From SpSt-333 sp964371615 (GTDB lineage: Bacteria > Bacteroidota > Ignavibacteria > UBA10030 > UBA8401): a stretch of 64,000 bases of DNA. The notes under the pieces were generated by a model that searched no databases, had not been told where the DNA came from, and worked only from the letters and a program-made list of their open reading frames with translations. Below are positions 27,238 through 36,370 of the stretch, in pieces. The stretch is from assembly GCA_964371615.1 (NCBI GenBank), contig CAYJMS010000002.1, positions 124,001 to 188,000 of the forward strand, written 5' to 3'. Made by a program: the position numbers and the translations under genes. Within the stretch, counting starts at the first letter, position 1; every line of letters starts with the position of its first letter.

Positions 27238-28761
27238 TCAGGGAAGCGGGATAGAAGGTTTTTCCCAATATCGGATCCAGCCGGTCTGAGGAACGACAAA
27301 TGGGACGGCAAACATTCTTCCGCCGAATCCGAGATACCGGAAGACCATTGAGGGAGTCGTTGTTACCGTAAGTTTTTTAAAATTCTCTTCGTAAATACGG
27401 ATCGGGGTAGCATTGGCCATCGTCCCTACGATCCTGTCGACAAATGAGTTCGACGTCACTTCGAATGCTTTTTCCCGCGCTTTATCGTCATTCATAACGA
27501 TCGACGTATCGGAACTGAATATCCGCCGGATCTCTTCGATTGTTTCACGCGAAATAACGACCGTATCATTAATCTTGCTCCGGACAATCTGCGCACGATA
27601 GGCATCGCGCCATACTTTCATATCGTTCCGAACCGCGTTCGACTGATGCAATCCTCGGGCAAACCCGATCTCCGCGAGAAATTCCTGGTCAATAATTTCT
27701 CTCAGTCGTTGTTCGACATCCATGCGTATCCGCTGCAACGTCGGCCGGAGCGTCGCGAGATTGGTTTCGCGAATTCGGTCCAGCATCTGTTCAACGGTCC
27801 AGACGGTATGCGGCATCACCACCGCCGGTGCGGCCATCGAATCGCTCATTTGTTGCCGGAGAAATTCTACCGACTGATAATCCACGAAGTACGTCACGGT
27901 GTCCGCACGGCCGATATTCCGTTCCTGTGCATCGGCCCAGAGATGTTCGATAATGCTTTTCAATAACCGGGCGTTCACGTCCGCTCGTTTTGTCCGCAAT
28001 TCTGTCCGCATAAATTCTTCCATGCGGTGCAGCTCTTTCCGCTTCCGCAGTGTGGATTCCACACGTTCCCGCAGCGCCGCACGCTCCTTTTCACCGGCAA
28101 TGATGGTGACGGTTTTTCCCATACTCTTGACGATATACCATCCCTCTTCCAATGCAACCGGTGCGGATGTCTCTCCGATATTCAGACCGTAAATCACTTC
28201 TTCCATGCGTTCATCGGCGTCACCCCACCGTACCATGACGGAATCAGGACCGGAAAATTCGCCGGATGTATTTCCCGATAAATTGAACGACTCCAGCGGC
28301 TTTCCTTTTTGTATCTGGTCATACAGTGATTTCGCCCCCCGCTCCGTTGCTGCATATAAAAAATAGACTTTCATATCATTACGCGCATACCGCATGGCGG
28401 CCTTCATCTCTTCGCCGGTGATCGAGATCGTGCCGCTCACCTCCCTGCGGTACAATTCGTCGCGGACCAACAACCGCTCGACCTCCATGACGCTCCCCAT
28501 CAGCGCCGTATCGCGATCCCATCCCTTGTTCACTGCGTCCAGCACCAATAATTTTTCGGCGATCAATGAAAGCAAAAAATCGCTTTTGTCTTTTTCAACA
28601 CGGTTCTTGGTGCGGTACAGTCCGGGAGTCAATTCATACCGCGATTGGAATTCCTTGTCCGTGATGGTGATATTCCCGACGGTGGCGATCGGGACGTCAC
28701 CGGTGCTCTGTGCACCGTACAGGACGGAGAGGGAAAAAAATACAATGAGGAATTTCTTCAT
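27238..28761 (-). CDS. Parvulin-type peptidyl-prolyl isomerase (SurA-like), exported
   Basis: 507 residues from the ATG at 28761 (MKKFLIVFFSLSVLYGAQ, signal peptide). A long in-frame extension to 29214 is read-through of the CPBP-like gene in another frame and is rejected. The order is an N-terminal SurA-like segment (VGNITITDKEFQSRY), a parvulin-like domain (about residues 120-215, with MKVYFLYAATERGAKSLYD) and a long helical C-terminal part. The catalytic pattern is weak, so a chaperone role in outer-membrane protein folding is more certain than isomerase activity. Confidence 0.75.
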   Translation of the reverse strand: MKKFLIVFFSLSVLYGAQSTGDVPIATVGNITITDKEFQSRYELTPGLYRTKNRVEKDKSDFLLSLIAEKLLVLDAVNKGWDRDTALMGSVMEVERLLVRDELYRREVSGTISITGEEMKAAMRYARNDMKVYFLYAATERGAKSLYDQIQKGKPLESFNLSGNTSGEFSGPDSVMVRWGDADERMEEVIYGLNIGETSAPVALEEGWYIVKSMGKTVTIIAGEKERAALRERVESTLRKRKELHRMEEFMRTELRTKRADVNARLLKSIIEHLWADAQERNIGRADTVTYFVDYQSVEFLRQQMSDSMAAPAVVMPHTVWTVEQMLDRIRETNLATLRPTLQRIRMDVEQRLREIIDQEFLAEIGFARGLHQSNAVRNDMKVWRDAYRAQIVRSKINDTVVISRETIEEIRRIFSSDTSIVMNDDKAREKAFEVTSNSFVDRIVGTMANATPIRIYEENFKKLTVTTTPSMVFRYLGFGGRMFAVPFVVPQTGWIRYWEKPSIPLP

Positions 28762-29477
28762 GAGAATACCAGTCGATGGACAATGGAGGCGAACAGCGGA
28801 AATCCGAAAAAGAATGCCTGGCCGAGCATCGGCGTGATGAGACTGCCGGTCTTCCAATAAACAATTCCGCAATAGAGTGCGAGTGTGAATGTTGCGACCA
28901 TCGCAACTGCACCGCCGCCGGATGGAAGTCCTGTGGCCATGACGGTATAGAGAATAGACGACACGAGAACGATCAACGGTACAGTCACGGTTTTGTTTCC
29001 GGAACGGATTGTTTTGATCATCAAGGTCTGCGCAAAACCGAAAAAGAGAATCTGATTGGCAACGGGAGAAGACATCCACTGTATCAGCATCATGAACACC
29101 GCATCGTCGATTCGTTCCGACGGCTCGACGAAGGCAGACGGAATCAGTTCGACGCCGCCGAAGAGTGCCAGGGCAGACAGAACAATCGTCACGATGGTCA
29201 ACGCACCCAGCCATTGCATGGAACTTTTGAGATTAGTGGAATTGATACCGTAACTCCATAAATGGCCGCGGGAGAGATAGCCGATAGCCGTAAAGGACAG
29301 GATAAATTGCCACAGGTGCCGTTCGAATACACCGCTCAATTGCGGCGAGATTCCGGAAGGGAAAAATTCGCGAAGCAGGCCGGCACCGGTCAATGCTGTC
29401 GCTCCATAACAGAAGAGCACTATCGCCGCAACGATGGCAATTTCTTTCAGTGTCTGGAGAAATGAATTCCTGTTCAT
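28758..29477 (-). CDS. CPBP-like polytopic membrane protein lacking the protease glutamates
   Basis: 239 residues with seven or eight membrane helices. The layout resembles CAAX-protease/bacteriocin-processing (CPBP) proteins, but the expected EExxxR motif is replaced (ANQILFFGFAQTLM) and the following His motifs are not evident. If it belongs to CPBP it is probably catalytically inactive. It overlaps pcrA upstream and the parvulin gene downstream by four bases each, so it is translationally coupled to both. Confidence 0.6.
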   Translation of the reverse strand: MNRNSFLQTLKEIAIVAAIVLFCYGATALTGAGLLREFFPSGISPQLSGVFERHLWQFILSFTAIGYLSRGHLWSYGINSTNLKSSMQWLGALTIVTIVLSALALFGGVELIPSAFVEPSERIDDAVFMMLIQWMSSPVANQILFFGFAQTLMIKTIRSGNKTVTVPLIVLVSSILYTVMATGLPSGGGAVAMVATFTLALYCGIVYWKTGSLITPMLGQAFFFGFPLFASIVHRLVFS

Positions 29478-31720
29478 TGTTTTCCGAGTACGCGCAGCCG
29501 CGCAAATTTTATCATCAGATTTTTCGGGCCAACCGAGTGGAACTGTACCACCGCTTTCGCCGAGTCCCCCCGCCCGCTCAGGTGCGTCACTTTGCCCTTG
29601 CCGAACACGTCGTGCTGCACATAGACACCGACGGAAAGACGGATCTCTTCCTGCGATTCGTTCTCATAATCCACTTCATGATCCGGAACAAAACCGTCGG
29701 TTTTCGCCGCCGGTTTTTGTTTGACGGCCGCCGAATACCGCTGGCGGACATTTTTTAAATTTGAGATTGTCTCCGCTCCAAAGGAGGAGTTGCGTGCCGA
29801 CTCCCGGTGGATGTACGACTCATCGATCTCCGTAATGAACCGGGAAGCGACCGGATAGGTCACATCGCCAAAACGATACCGGATGCGGGCATAGGTAAGA
29901 TAGAGGTGTTTCATCGCCCGGGTAATGCCGACATAACACAATCGCCGTTCTTCCTCCAGTTCTGCCGCATCGGGGGTAATTTGATACAACGGGAACAGTC
30001 CTTCTTCCAAGCCGGAAATGAACACAACCGGGAATTCCAATCCTTTCGCCGCATGCAGCGTCATCAATGTGACGGAATTCCGTTCGTCCACCATCGAATC
30101 GACGGCGGAAACAAGCGCCACTTCTTCCAGGAAATTTTCCAGCGACGCCTTCTCCTTATTTGCATCGACAAACTCGGTGATTGCCGAGAGCAATTCCTGA
30201 ACGTTTTCCCACCGGCCAAGCGATTCCGGCGTCTGTTCGTCCTTATACATGCGCAGAATGCCGAGTTCATCCACCACCGAGCGAGCGAGTTCACTGGCGG
30301 ACATCTCCGATTTCAATTCGGAATATTTCGTCACAAGAATCCCGAATGCGCCGACGGAATTTTTTGCGCGATCGGAGAGAAGCGGCACACCGGAGACATT
30401 TTTAATGACGTCGAACAGCGAAAGATTGTTCTTCGTGGCATGTTCGATCAGTTTATCGATCGTGGTATCGCCGATTCCCCGCGCGGGAAAATTGATCACG
30501 CGCATGAGGCTCTCTTCGTCTTTAGGATTGACGATCAACCGGAGATACGCAAGGACATCCTTAATTTCTTTCCGTTGATAGAACGCAACTCCGCCGATGA
30601 TGACATACGGTATGCCGGAACGGCGCATCGCATCTTCGATGGAACGTGATTGCGCGTTCGTCCGGTACAGTACCGCGCACTGTTTCAGATCGAACTTGTC
30701 GCGGGAGATGTGCTGCTGAATCCGGTGGGCAATCTGCAGTCCCTCCGCTTTGTCGTCCTCCGTTTCGATGACGGTGATCTTCTCTCCCTTGGGATTGTCC
30801 GTCCACAACGTTTTTTGCAACTGGTTACGGTTGTTTTTGATGACGGAGTCGGCGGCAGCGAGAATCGTTTTTGTGGAACGGTAATTCTGTTCCAACCGGA
30901 AGACCTTTGCGTCGGGATAATCCCGTTCGAAATCCAGGATGTTCTTGATGTCCGCACCGCGAAACGCGTAGATGCTCTGCGCATCGTCCCCGACGACGCA
31001 AATATTTTTGAATTTGTCCGCAATCATGTTGATCAGCACATACTGGGCGCGGTTGGTATCCTGATATTCATCCACCAGAAGGTATTTGAAACGGTACTGA
31101 TATTTCTCCAGCACGCGTTCGTGTTTCTTAAAGAGTTCGATCGGTTTCAAGAGCAGATCGTCGAAATCCATGGCATTGCTCTTGTGCAATTTTTTCACAT
31201 ACTCCGGATAGATCTCCGCCACTTTTTGGTCAAAGAGATCGTGCGCCAGTTCTTCATATTCCCGCGGCGAGATCATCTGGTTCTTTGCGCCGCTGATACG
31301 CGAGAGAACACCGCGCGGATTGATCTGCTGCAGGGAGATATTCATCCCGTTCATGATGTTCTTGATGACACCGATGGAATCGTCGGTATCGTAGATGGTG
31401 AACGACCGGGTATATCCAAGCGGTTCGCATTCCTGACGAAGGATACGGGCAAAGATCGAATGGAATGTTCCTGCCCAGACTGAATGGGCATGATGCCCGA
31501 TCAACCGTTCGATACGTTCCTTCATCTCCTTTGCCGCTTTGTTCGTAAATGTGAGCGCCAGGATTTCGTACGGAGGAATGCCTGCATTCAGGAGATGAGC
31601 GATACGGTAGGTGAGAACGCGCGTTTTTCCGGAGCCGGCGCCGGCAATGATCATTTCCGGACCGTTAATAACGGAAGCCGCATCGCGTTGGACTGGATTG
31701 AGTTGGTCGAGCAAAGACAC
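29474..31720 (-). CDS. pcrA: UvrD/PcrA-type DNA helicase
   Basis: 748 residues, SF1A 3'-5' helicase in repair and replication. Motif I MIIAGAGSGKTRVLTYR, motif Ia LALTFTNKAAKEMKERI, motif II LLVDEYQDTNRAQY, motif III VVGDDAQSIYAFRGAD, motif V VTLMTLHAAKGLEFPVVFI and motif VI RLCYVGITRAMKHLYL are all present. The C-terminus has a tudor-like tail (VGVYVQHDVFGKGKVTHL) typical of PcrA. Starts with GTG. Its last four bases overlap the CPBP-like gene. Confidence 0.96.
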   Translation of the reverse strand: MSLLDQLNPVQRDAASVINGPEMIIAGAGSGKTRVLTYRIAHLLNAGIPPYEILALTFTNKAAKEMKERIERLIGHHAHSVWAGTFHSIFARILRQECEPLGYTRSFTIYDTDDSIGVIKNIMNGMNISLQQINPRGVLSRISGAKNQMISPREYEELAHDLFDQKVAEIYPEYVKKLHKSNAMDFDDLLLKPIELFKKHERVLEKYQYRFKYLLVDEYQDTNRAQYVLINMIADKFKNICVVGDDAQSIYAFRGADIKNILDFERDYPDAKVFRLEQNYRSTKTILAAADSVIKNNRNQLQKTLWTDNPKGEKITVIETEDDKAEGLQIAHRIQQHISRDKFDLKQCAVLYRTNAQSRSIEDAMRRSGIPYVIIGGVAFYQRKEIKDVLAYLRLIVNPKDEESLMRVINFPARGIGDTTIDKLIEHATKNNLSLFDVIKNVSGVPLLSDRAKNSVGAFGILVTKYSELKSEMSASELARSVVDELGILRMYKDEQTPESLGRWENVQELLSAITEFVDANKEKASLENFLEEVALVSAVDSMVDERNSVTLMTLHAAKGLEFPVVFISGLEEGLFPLYQITPDAAELEEERRLCYVGITRAMKHLYLTYARIRYRFGDVTYPVASRFITEIDESYIHRESARNSSFGAETISNLKNVRQRYSAAVKQKPAAKTDGFVPDHEVDYENESQEEIRLSVGVYVQHDVFGKGKVTHLSGRGDSAKAVVQFHSVGPKNLMIKFARLRVLGKQ

Positions 31721-31807
31721 TATGGTTGTTCGGTTACGTGTGTACGGGAACGGATGAATTACGTCGAGGATAAAATAAGAAAAATGCGAGGGATTAACAA
31801 CGACGGA

Positions 31808-32317
31808 TCAGATGAGGATCGCCCCTTCGGCGCGGAGCAAAAATTCTTTGGTCTTGATCCCCGCAGCATACCCGGTCAGCGATCCGTCCGTGCCGATGAC
31901 GCGGTGACACGGAATGATGATCGGAACGGGATTTTCTCCGTTGGCGCGGCCGACCGCCTGAAATCCCCGCGGCACTCCGGCGCGGCGCGCCAATTGTTTG
32001 TACGAAATCGTCGTCCCGTACGGGATGTTTCGGAGTTCTTTCCAGACACGCAGCTGAAACGACGTGCCGAGCAGATCGATCGGAAGAGTAAACTTCGCCA
32101 ACTTGCCGTTAAAATATCGGGTCAACTGATCGATCACTTCTTTGTTGCGGCTTTTATTGTCCACCACATCATCCTCATCAAAATTGCTCGCCAGCCACGA
32201 AAAGAAATCCCTTTTCGTCTCTTTGGGAATACAGATCTTGCACACACCCTTCTCGGTTGAAGCAATGTAGATTGTTCCGATCTTCGAGTCGAATGATGTG
32301 CAGTAGATTTTGGGCAT
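31808..32317 (-). CDS. ogt: Methylated-DNA--protein-cysteine methyltransferase
   Basis: 169 residues from the ATG at 32317 (MPKIYCTSFDSKIGTIYIA). Active-site motif IIPCHRVIGTDGSLTGYAAG with the acceptor cysteine, and the DNA-binding segment RVWKELRNIPYGTTISYKQLA. Repairs O6-alkylguanine by irreversible transfer to itself. A longer frame to 32464 is AT-rich leader and crosses a terminator hairpin, so the ATG is preferred. Confidence 0.95.
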   Translation of the reverse strand: MPKIYCTSFDSKIGTIYIASTEKGVCKICIPKETKRDFFSWLASNFDEDDVVDNKSRNKEVIDQLTRYFNGKLAKFTLPIDLLGTSFQLRVWKELRNIPYGTTISYKQLARRAGVPRGFQAVGRANGENPVPIIIPCHRVIGTDGSLTGYAAGIKTKEFLLRAEGAILI

Positions 32318-32389
32318 TGGATTGAATGCGATGATGAGAAACGGCTGGAAATATAGAAAACATCGCTCTGGAGTGCAAGAAGGAAAAAA

Positions 32390-32440
32390 ATAAAACGGGA
32401 TGTTGCTCCTTCCCCGAAAATGACTTCGGACAACATCCCG
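32390..32440 (-). terminator. Strong hairpin terminator upstream of ogt, reading on the minus strand
   Basis: Ten-pair perfect stem CGGGATGTTG/CAACATCCCG (32396-32440) with an inner CCGAA/TTCGG stem, followed on the minus strand by TTTTATTTTTTT. It ends a transcript coming from about 32500-32600, before ogt begins. The only visible gene that such a transcript carries is the 15-codon frame at 32446-32493. Confidence 0.8.
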
Positions 32441-32445
32441 CTCTG

Positions 32446-32493
32446 TTACTTGGAAGTGTCGCACGATTTCCCACCTCCCCAGATGGATCTCAT
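32446..32493 (-). CDS. Possible 15-residue peptide with its own RBS and terminator
   Basis: ATG at 32493 preceded by GGAG with eight bases of spacing; the product reads MRSIWGGGKSCDTSK. A strong rho-independent terminator follows six bases after the stop. Coding status is unproven: the unit could equally be a small RNA. No family recognised. Confidence 0.35.
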   Translation of the reverse strand: MRSIWGGGKSCDTSK

Positions 32494-33050
32494 GGCGACA
32501 ACTCCAAATTTGATTTTAATTGAGACTTAAAGAACTGTATTAAGTGATTGCATTATGAGTTTGTTATGGTGTCATCTATCATACCGCCGGAAATATGTAA
32601 ATTTCTCTCCGGATCCACAGTGTAAATTCTTGCGCCGTATCTCCTCGTTCGCCCGATTTTCAAATGAATACCGTGAATTCCGGATCAAAGTATTTCCAAT
32701 GACCTGTAATAATTAAACGCCCCCATTTTCGACGTTATGATAAGAGAATAATTTGGGTACCAAATCGCTCTATATTAGGAGTCATCTCAAAAACACTATT
32801 CAACATCATTGTCCCGAATGGGCCCCAATGGAGTATGCCACTTCGTGGCTTTGACAATCATTTGTGAGAAGATTTCGAGAATTAATGACTGTATCGCTAT
32901 TTACCATATGCATTCAACACACAGCCATAATTCTCTCATTACCGGAAACCAATTCCCGCTTCCCGGTGTTTTTGAATGTAGTAAATTTTATATTATTACC
33001 AAATTTCGGAATAATAAACTTCACTCACTATTTCACCATCAGGAGAAACA
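32494..33050. other. AT-rich intergenic region without recognised gene
   Basis: About 550 bases between the mini-ORF and the heavy-metal protein gene. It probably holds divergent promoters. The segment 32778-32811 is a diverged copy of a repeat also found at 53017-53049 (opposite strand). Short reading frames here have no RBS, no family and no codon bias, and I do not call them. Confidence 0.5.
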
Positions 33051-33461
33051 ATGAAATCAACTCTCATCCTCTTTACCGTAGTTTTTTCACTCACGCTTTT
33101 TGCCGGTGAAAAGTCTAAGAATGTGACATTAAACGTAAGCGGTATGACCTGTGAGTCGTGCGTCAGCACCGTCGAAAAAACCCTGAAGAAAATCAGCGGC
33201 GTCGAAACAGTGAAGGTCGATCTTCAGCAGAAACAGGCAACGGTGACATTGTCCGGAAAGAGCAAGACCACGGCGGTGATGCTTGCCAAAGCAGTGAGTG
33301 ATGCGGGATTTACCGCCACAGAACAGACGAAACCGGTGCAAAAGACCTCCACAATGAAAAGTAAAACTGACGACGGCTGCGGAGAGGGATGCTGCGGCGA
33401 TGAATGCGACACCGAAGTGAAACCGGCAAAAACTAAAAAAACAGAAACAAAGAAATCGTGA
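33051..33461 (+). CDS. Exported heavy-metal-associated (HMA) domain protein with Cys-rich tail
   Basis: 136 residues; AGGAG six bases before the ATG. Signal peptide (MKSTLILFTVVFSLTLFAG), an HMA domain (residues about 25-92) with metal motif GMTCESC, then a Lys/Thr-rich tail carrying a second cysteine cluster, DGCGEGCCGDECD (about 106-118). Probably a periplasmic copper/mercury-type metal chaperone or scavenger. It is monocistronic, with a strong terminator just after it. The second Cys cluster is not part of the usual HMA fold. Confidence 0.88.
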   Translation: MKSTLILFTVVFSLTLFAGEKSKNVTLNVSGMTCESCVSTVEKTLKKISGVETVKVDLQQKQATVTLSGKSKTTAVMLAKAVSDAGFTATEQTKPVQKTSTMKSKTDDGCGEGCCGDECDTEVKPAKTKKTETKKS

Positions 33462-33467
33462 TCTACA

Positions 33468-33511
33468 GACACTTCCGGAGTCCGTGGACTTCGGAAGTGT
33501 CATTTTTATTT
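33468..33511 (+). terminator. Rho-independent terminator of the HMA-protein gene
   Basis: Long stem GACACTTCCG/CGGAAGTGTC (33468-33501) with an inner AGTCC/GGACT stem, directly followed by CATTTTTATTT. It begins seven bases after the stop codon. Confidence 0.9.
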
Positions 33512-33684
33512 CAATCCTGTCTCTCTCGCCCGCATCATTCCATAATTTCTGCACGGTGTATCCGGCTACAAAAAATTCGATCGGCCGGCCTCTTCTCTTG
33601 CAATAGTCAATTCTCTTCACTAATATTCCAAATCTTCACATCATAAAGTACGTTCATATTCATTTACTAACGGAGTGAGTTTCA

Positions 33685-35601
33685 ATGAAGGACGAAAAAC
33701 CGATCGGGCAAAATCCAGCACAAGAAGAGTTGTATCACCCCTCGCCGGAGATTATCGCGCAGGCGAATGTTCCCGACCCGGAAAAGACACGGGCGGAAGC
33801 GGCCAAAGATATTCAGGCGTACTGGGGAAAACGAGCCGAGGAACTGGAGTGGTACAAGAAATGGGACACCGTGCTGGACGATTCGAACAAACCGTTCTAT
33901 CAATGGTATGTGGGCGGAAAAACAAACATCGTATTGAATGCGCTCGACCGTCATGTCCGTACCTGGCGCAGAAATAAACTGGCGCTTATCTGGGAAGGCG
34001 AAAAGGGAGATCTGCGGACGTTATCGTATCACGCACTGAACCGTGAAGTATGCAAATTCGCAAACGTACTCAAGAGCATGGGCGTGGTGAAGGGCGACCG
34101 GGTCACCATCTACATGCCGCGCATACCGGAGACGGTGATCGCCATGCTGGCGACGGCAAAGATCGGCGCGATTCATTCCGTAGTGTACGGCGGATTCTCC
34201 GTCGAAGCGCTTCACGGCAGAATCGAAGACAGCGAATCGAAAGTGATCATCACCGCCGACGGCGGAAATATGAACGGCAAGAAAGTTGAGTTGAAGAAGA
34301 TCGTCGATGAAGCGTTACAGCGGAGCGGCGCTCCGGAGCATGTTGTCGTCGTCCGTCATCTCGGCATCGACATTCCGATGGAACCGGGGCGCGATTTCTG
34401 GTACCATGAATTGATGGCGCTGCCGTTGACAAAAAATTCCATGCGGTGCGAAACCGAAGTGATGGATGCGGAAGATCCCCTCTTCATTCTCTACACTTCC
34501 GGTACGACCGGAAAACCGAAGGCCATTCTTCACACCCACGGCGGTTACTCGGTCGGAGTTCATGCCACATTAAAAGATGTATTCGATCTTAAAGAAGAAG
34601 ACCGCTGGTGGTGTACAGCCGATCCCGGATGGATCACCGGCCACTCCTATATCGTGTATGCACCGCTGATTGCCGGGGCGACGTCGTTTATGTACGAAGG
34701 TGCGCCGACATTCCCCTATCCCGACCGCTGGTGGTCGATGATCGAGAAATACGGCATCACGATCTTTTATTCCACCCCGACGGCGATACGCGGACTGATG
34801 CGCTTCGGCACTTCATGGCCGAATCGTCACGATCTTTCCTCTCTGCGCCTGCTCGGCAGCGTCGGCGAACCGATTAATCCCGAAGCATGGCGATGGTTCC
34901 ATAAGAACATCGGAAAAGAAAAATGTCCCATTATGGATACCTGGTGGCAGACGGAAACCGGTGCGTTCATGATTGCACCGATGCCCGCCATGCCTCTCAA
35001 ACCCGGATCCGGCACAAAACCGCTCCCCGGCATCACCGCGGAAGTTGTGAACGAGGAAGGAAAACCGGTCGCCGACGGTGAAGAAGGATTTTTGGTACTG
35101 AAAAATCCCTGGCCCGCAATGATGCGGACAATCTTCCGTGATCCGGAACGGTACGTTCAAACGTACTGGAGCAAGTTCAAGGATTTCTATTTTGTCGGCG
35201 ATTCCGCCCGCAGGGATAAGGACGGATACTTCTGGATTATCGGCCGGGTGGATGATGTCATTAAAGTGAGCGGCTACCGCCTCGGCACGGCAGAACTCGA
35301 ATCCGCGTTCATCACGCATCATTCCGTCGCAGAAGCGGCGGTGATCGGCCTGCCGCACGAAGTAAAGGGGGTTGCCATCCACGCATATCTGATTTTGAAA
35401 GCGGGAATAGATGCGAACGACGAACTGGCAGACGATATCAGGAAGCATATCGCCCACGAGATGGGACCGATTGCGAAACCGGAAAAGATCGAATTCGTGA
35501 AATCGCTCCCGAAAACACGCAGCGGCAAGATCATGCGACGCGTCTTAAAGGCGCGGGCACAGGGAATGAGCGAGGGGGATATTTCGACACTGGAAGAATA
35601 A
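33685..35601 (+). CDS. acsA: Acetyl-CoA synthetase (AMP-forming)
   Basis: 638 residues, the normal size. Activates acetate to acetyl-CoA via acetyl-AMP. ATP-loop YTSGTTGKPKAILHTHGGY, WWCTADPGWITGHSY, and the C-terminal KTRSGKIMRRVLKA, whose Lys is the regulatory acetylation site in known enzymes. CGGAG precedes the ATG by about eight bases. Apparently monocistronic. Confidence 0.97.
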   Translation: MKDEKPIGQNPAQEELYHPSPEIIAQANVPDPEKTRAEAAKDIQAYWGKRAEELEWYKKWDTVLDDSNKPFYQWYVGGKTNIVLNALDRHVRTWRRNKLALIWEGEKGDLRTLSYHALNREVCKFANVLKSMGVVKGDRVTIYMPRIPETVIAMLATAKIGAIHSVVYGGFSVEALHGRIEDSESKVIITADGGNMNGKKVELKKIVDEALQRSGAPEHVVVVRHLGIDIPMEPGRDFWYHELMALPLTKNSMRCETEVMDAEDPLFILYTSGTTGKPKAILHTHGGYSVGVHATLKDVFDLKEEDRWWCTADPGWITGHSYIVYAPLIAGATSFMYEGAPTFPYPDRWWSMIEKYGITIFYSTPTAIRGLMRFGTSWPNRHDLSSLRLLGSVGEPINPEAWRWFHKNIGKEKCPIMDTWWQTETGAFMIAPMPAMPLKPGSGTKPLPGITAEVVNEEGKPVADGEEGFLVLKNPWPAMMRTIFRDPERYVQTYWSKFKDFYFVGDSARRDKDGYFWIIGRVDDVIKVSGYRLGTAELESAFITHHSVAEAAVIGLPHEVKGVAIHAYLILKAGIDANDELADDIRKHIAHEMGPIAKPEKIEFVKSLPKTRSGKIMRRVLKARAQGMSEGDISTLEE

Positions 35602-35612
35602 CTGCAATTGCA

Positions 35613-35644
35613 GCCTTGCGGAGGGCTTGGCTCCTTCGCAGGGC
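35613..35644. terminator. Hairpin between convergent acsA and the LysE-type gene
   Basis: Stem GCCTTGCG/CGCAGGGC (one G:T pair) with an inner GGAG/CTCC, between two converging stop codons. Same design and partial sequence identity as the hairpin at 23499-23529, which suggests a dispersed palindrome used as terminator. Confidence 0.55.
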
Positions 35645-35646
35645 GG

Positions 35647-36279
35647 TTATTTCAGGAGATCGGTCACCAAATTCCATCCTAACACAAGACTGATGATCAG
35701 CATCAGAATACCGAAAAACCGGGAGACTTTCTGAATCCGTTCGTGTTCAAACTTCACTTTTTGTCTCTCCACCAACTCCACCAACGTAATAAACCAGAAC
35801 GTAACGCCGACACCGGTACCGATTGAGAACAAGAGATTGTCGTAGAGTGTCGGTTCAATAATACGGTACCCGTGCACGATACCGCCGATCGTCACCCAAT
35901 AGGCGATGAATGAGGGATTGGAAAAATACATCGCCATGCCGAGCAGAAAGAAACGCTTGAATCCGGGCGCATCTTCCTCTTTTTGCTGCAGATGCGGTTC
36001 GGGAATTTTAAAAAATGTGGTTTTAACGCCGAAGAAAAAAAAGATTGCGAAAGTGGCAATGCGGAAGACCAGTTCGAGATCGGCATTTGTGATCAGGGAA
36101 GAAATGCCGAAGACAGCAGCTGAGCAATACACGATGTCCATCAACGCCGATCCGGTTCCGATCATCATCGCCTGACCGGTCCGGTTGTGCAGTGCCTTCA
36201 TCATCACCGCAAGATTAATCGGGCCGACAGGGATGGTCGTCAGATAGCCGATGATAAAACCGACGATAAAAGCGATCAT
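35647..36279 (-). CDS. LysE-family exporter
   Basis: 210 residues, six membrane helices. Starts MIAFIVGFIIGYLTTIPVGP, with the PVGPINLAVMMKAL motif typical of LysE/RhtB exporters of amino acids or related small molecules. A cytoplasmic loop with a Gln/Glu/Lys run lies near residue 95. Substrate unknown. Confidence 0.85.
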   Translation of the reverse strand: MIAFIVGFIIGYLTTIPVGPINLAVMMKALHNRTGQAMMIGTGSALMDIVYCSAAVFGISSLITNADLELVFRIATFAIFFFFGVKTTFFKIPEPHLQQKEEDAPGFKRFFLLGMAMYFSNPSFIAYWVTIGGIVHGYRIIEPTLYDNLLFSIGTGVGVTFWFITLVELVERQKVKFEHERIQKVSRFFGILMLIISLVLGWNLVTDLLK

Positions 36280-36370
36280 TCACTCTCTTTTTATTGTTAA
36301 CTGACGGATATAGATAATGAAGATTATGCCAAAGTGCAAGCCGGAAAACCTTTTCCGGAAATTTTTCGTG

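Noticed and set aside
28762..29214. In-frame extension of the parvulin gene to 658 residues
   Set aside because: The added part reads through the CPBP-like gene in another frame and is Cys/Arg/His-rich noise; the ATG at 28761 gives a perfect signal peptide.
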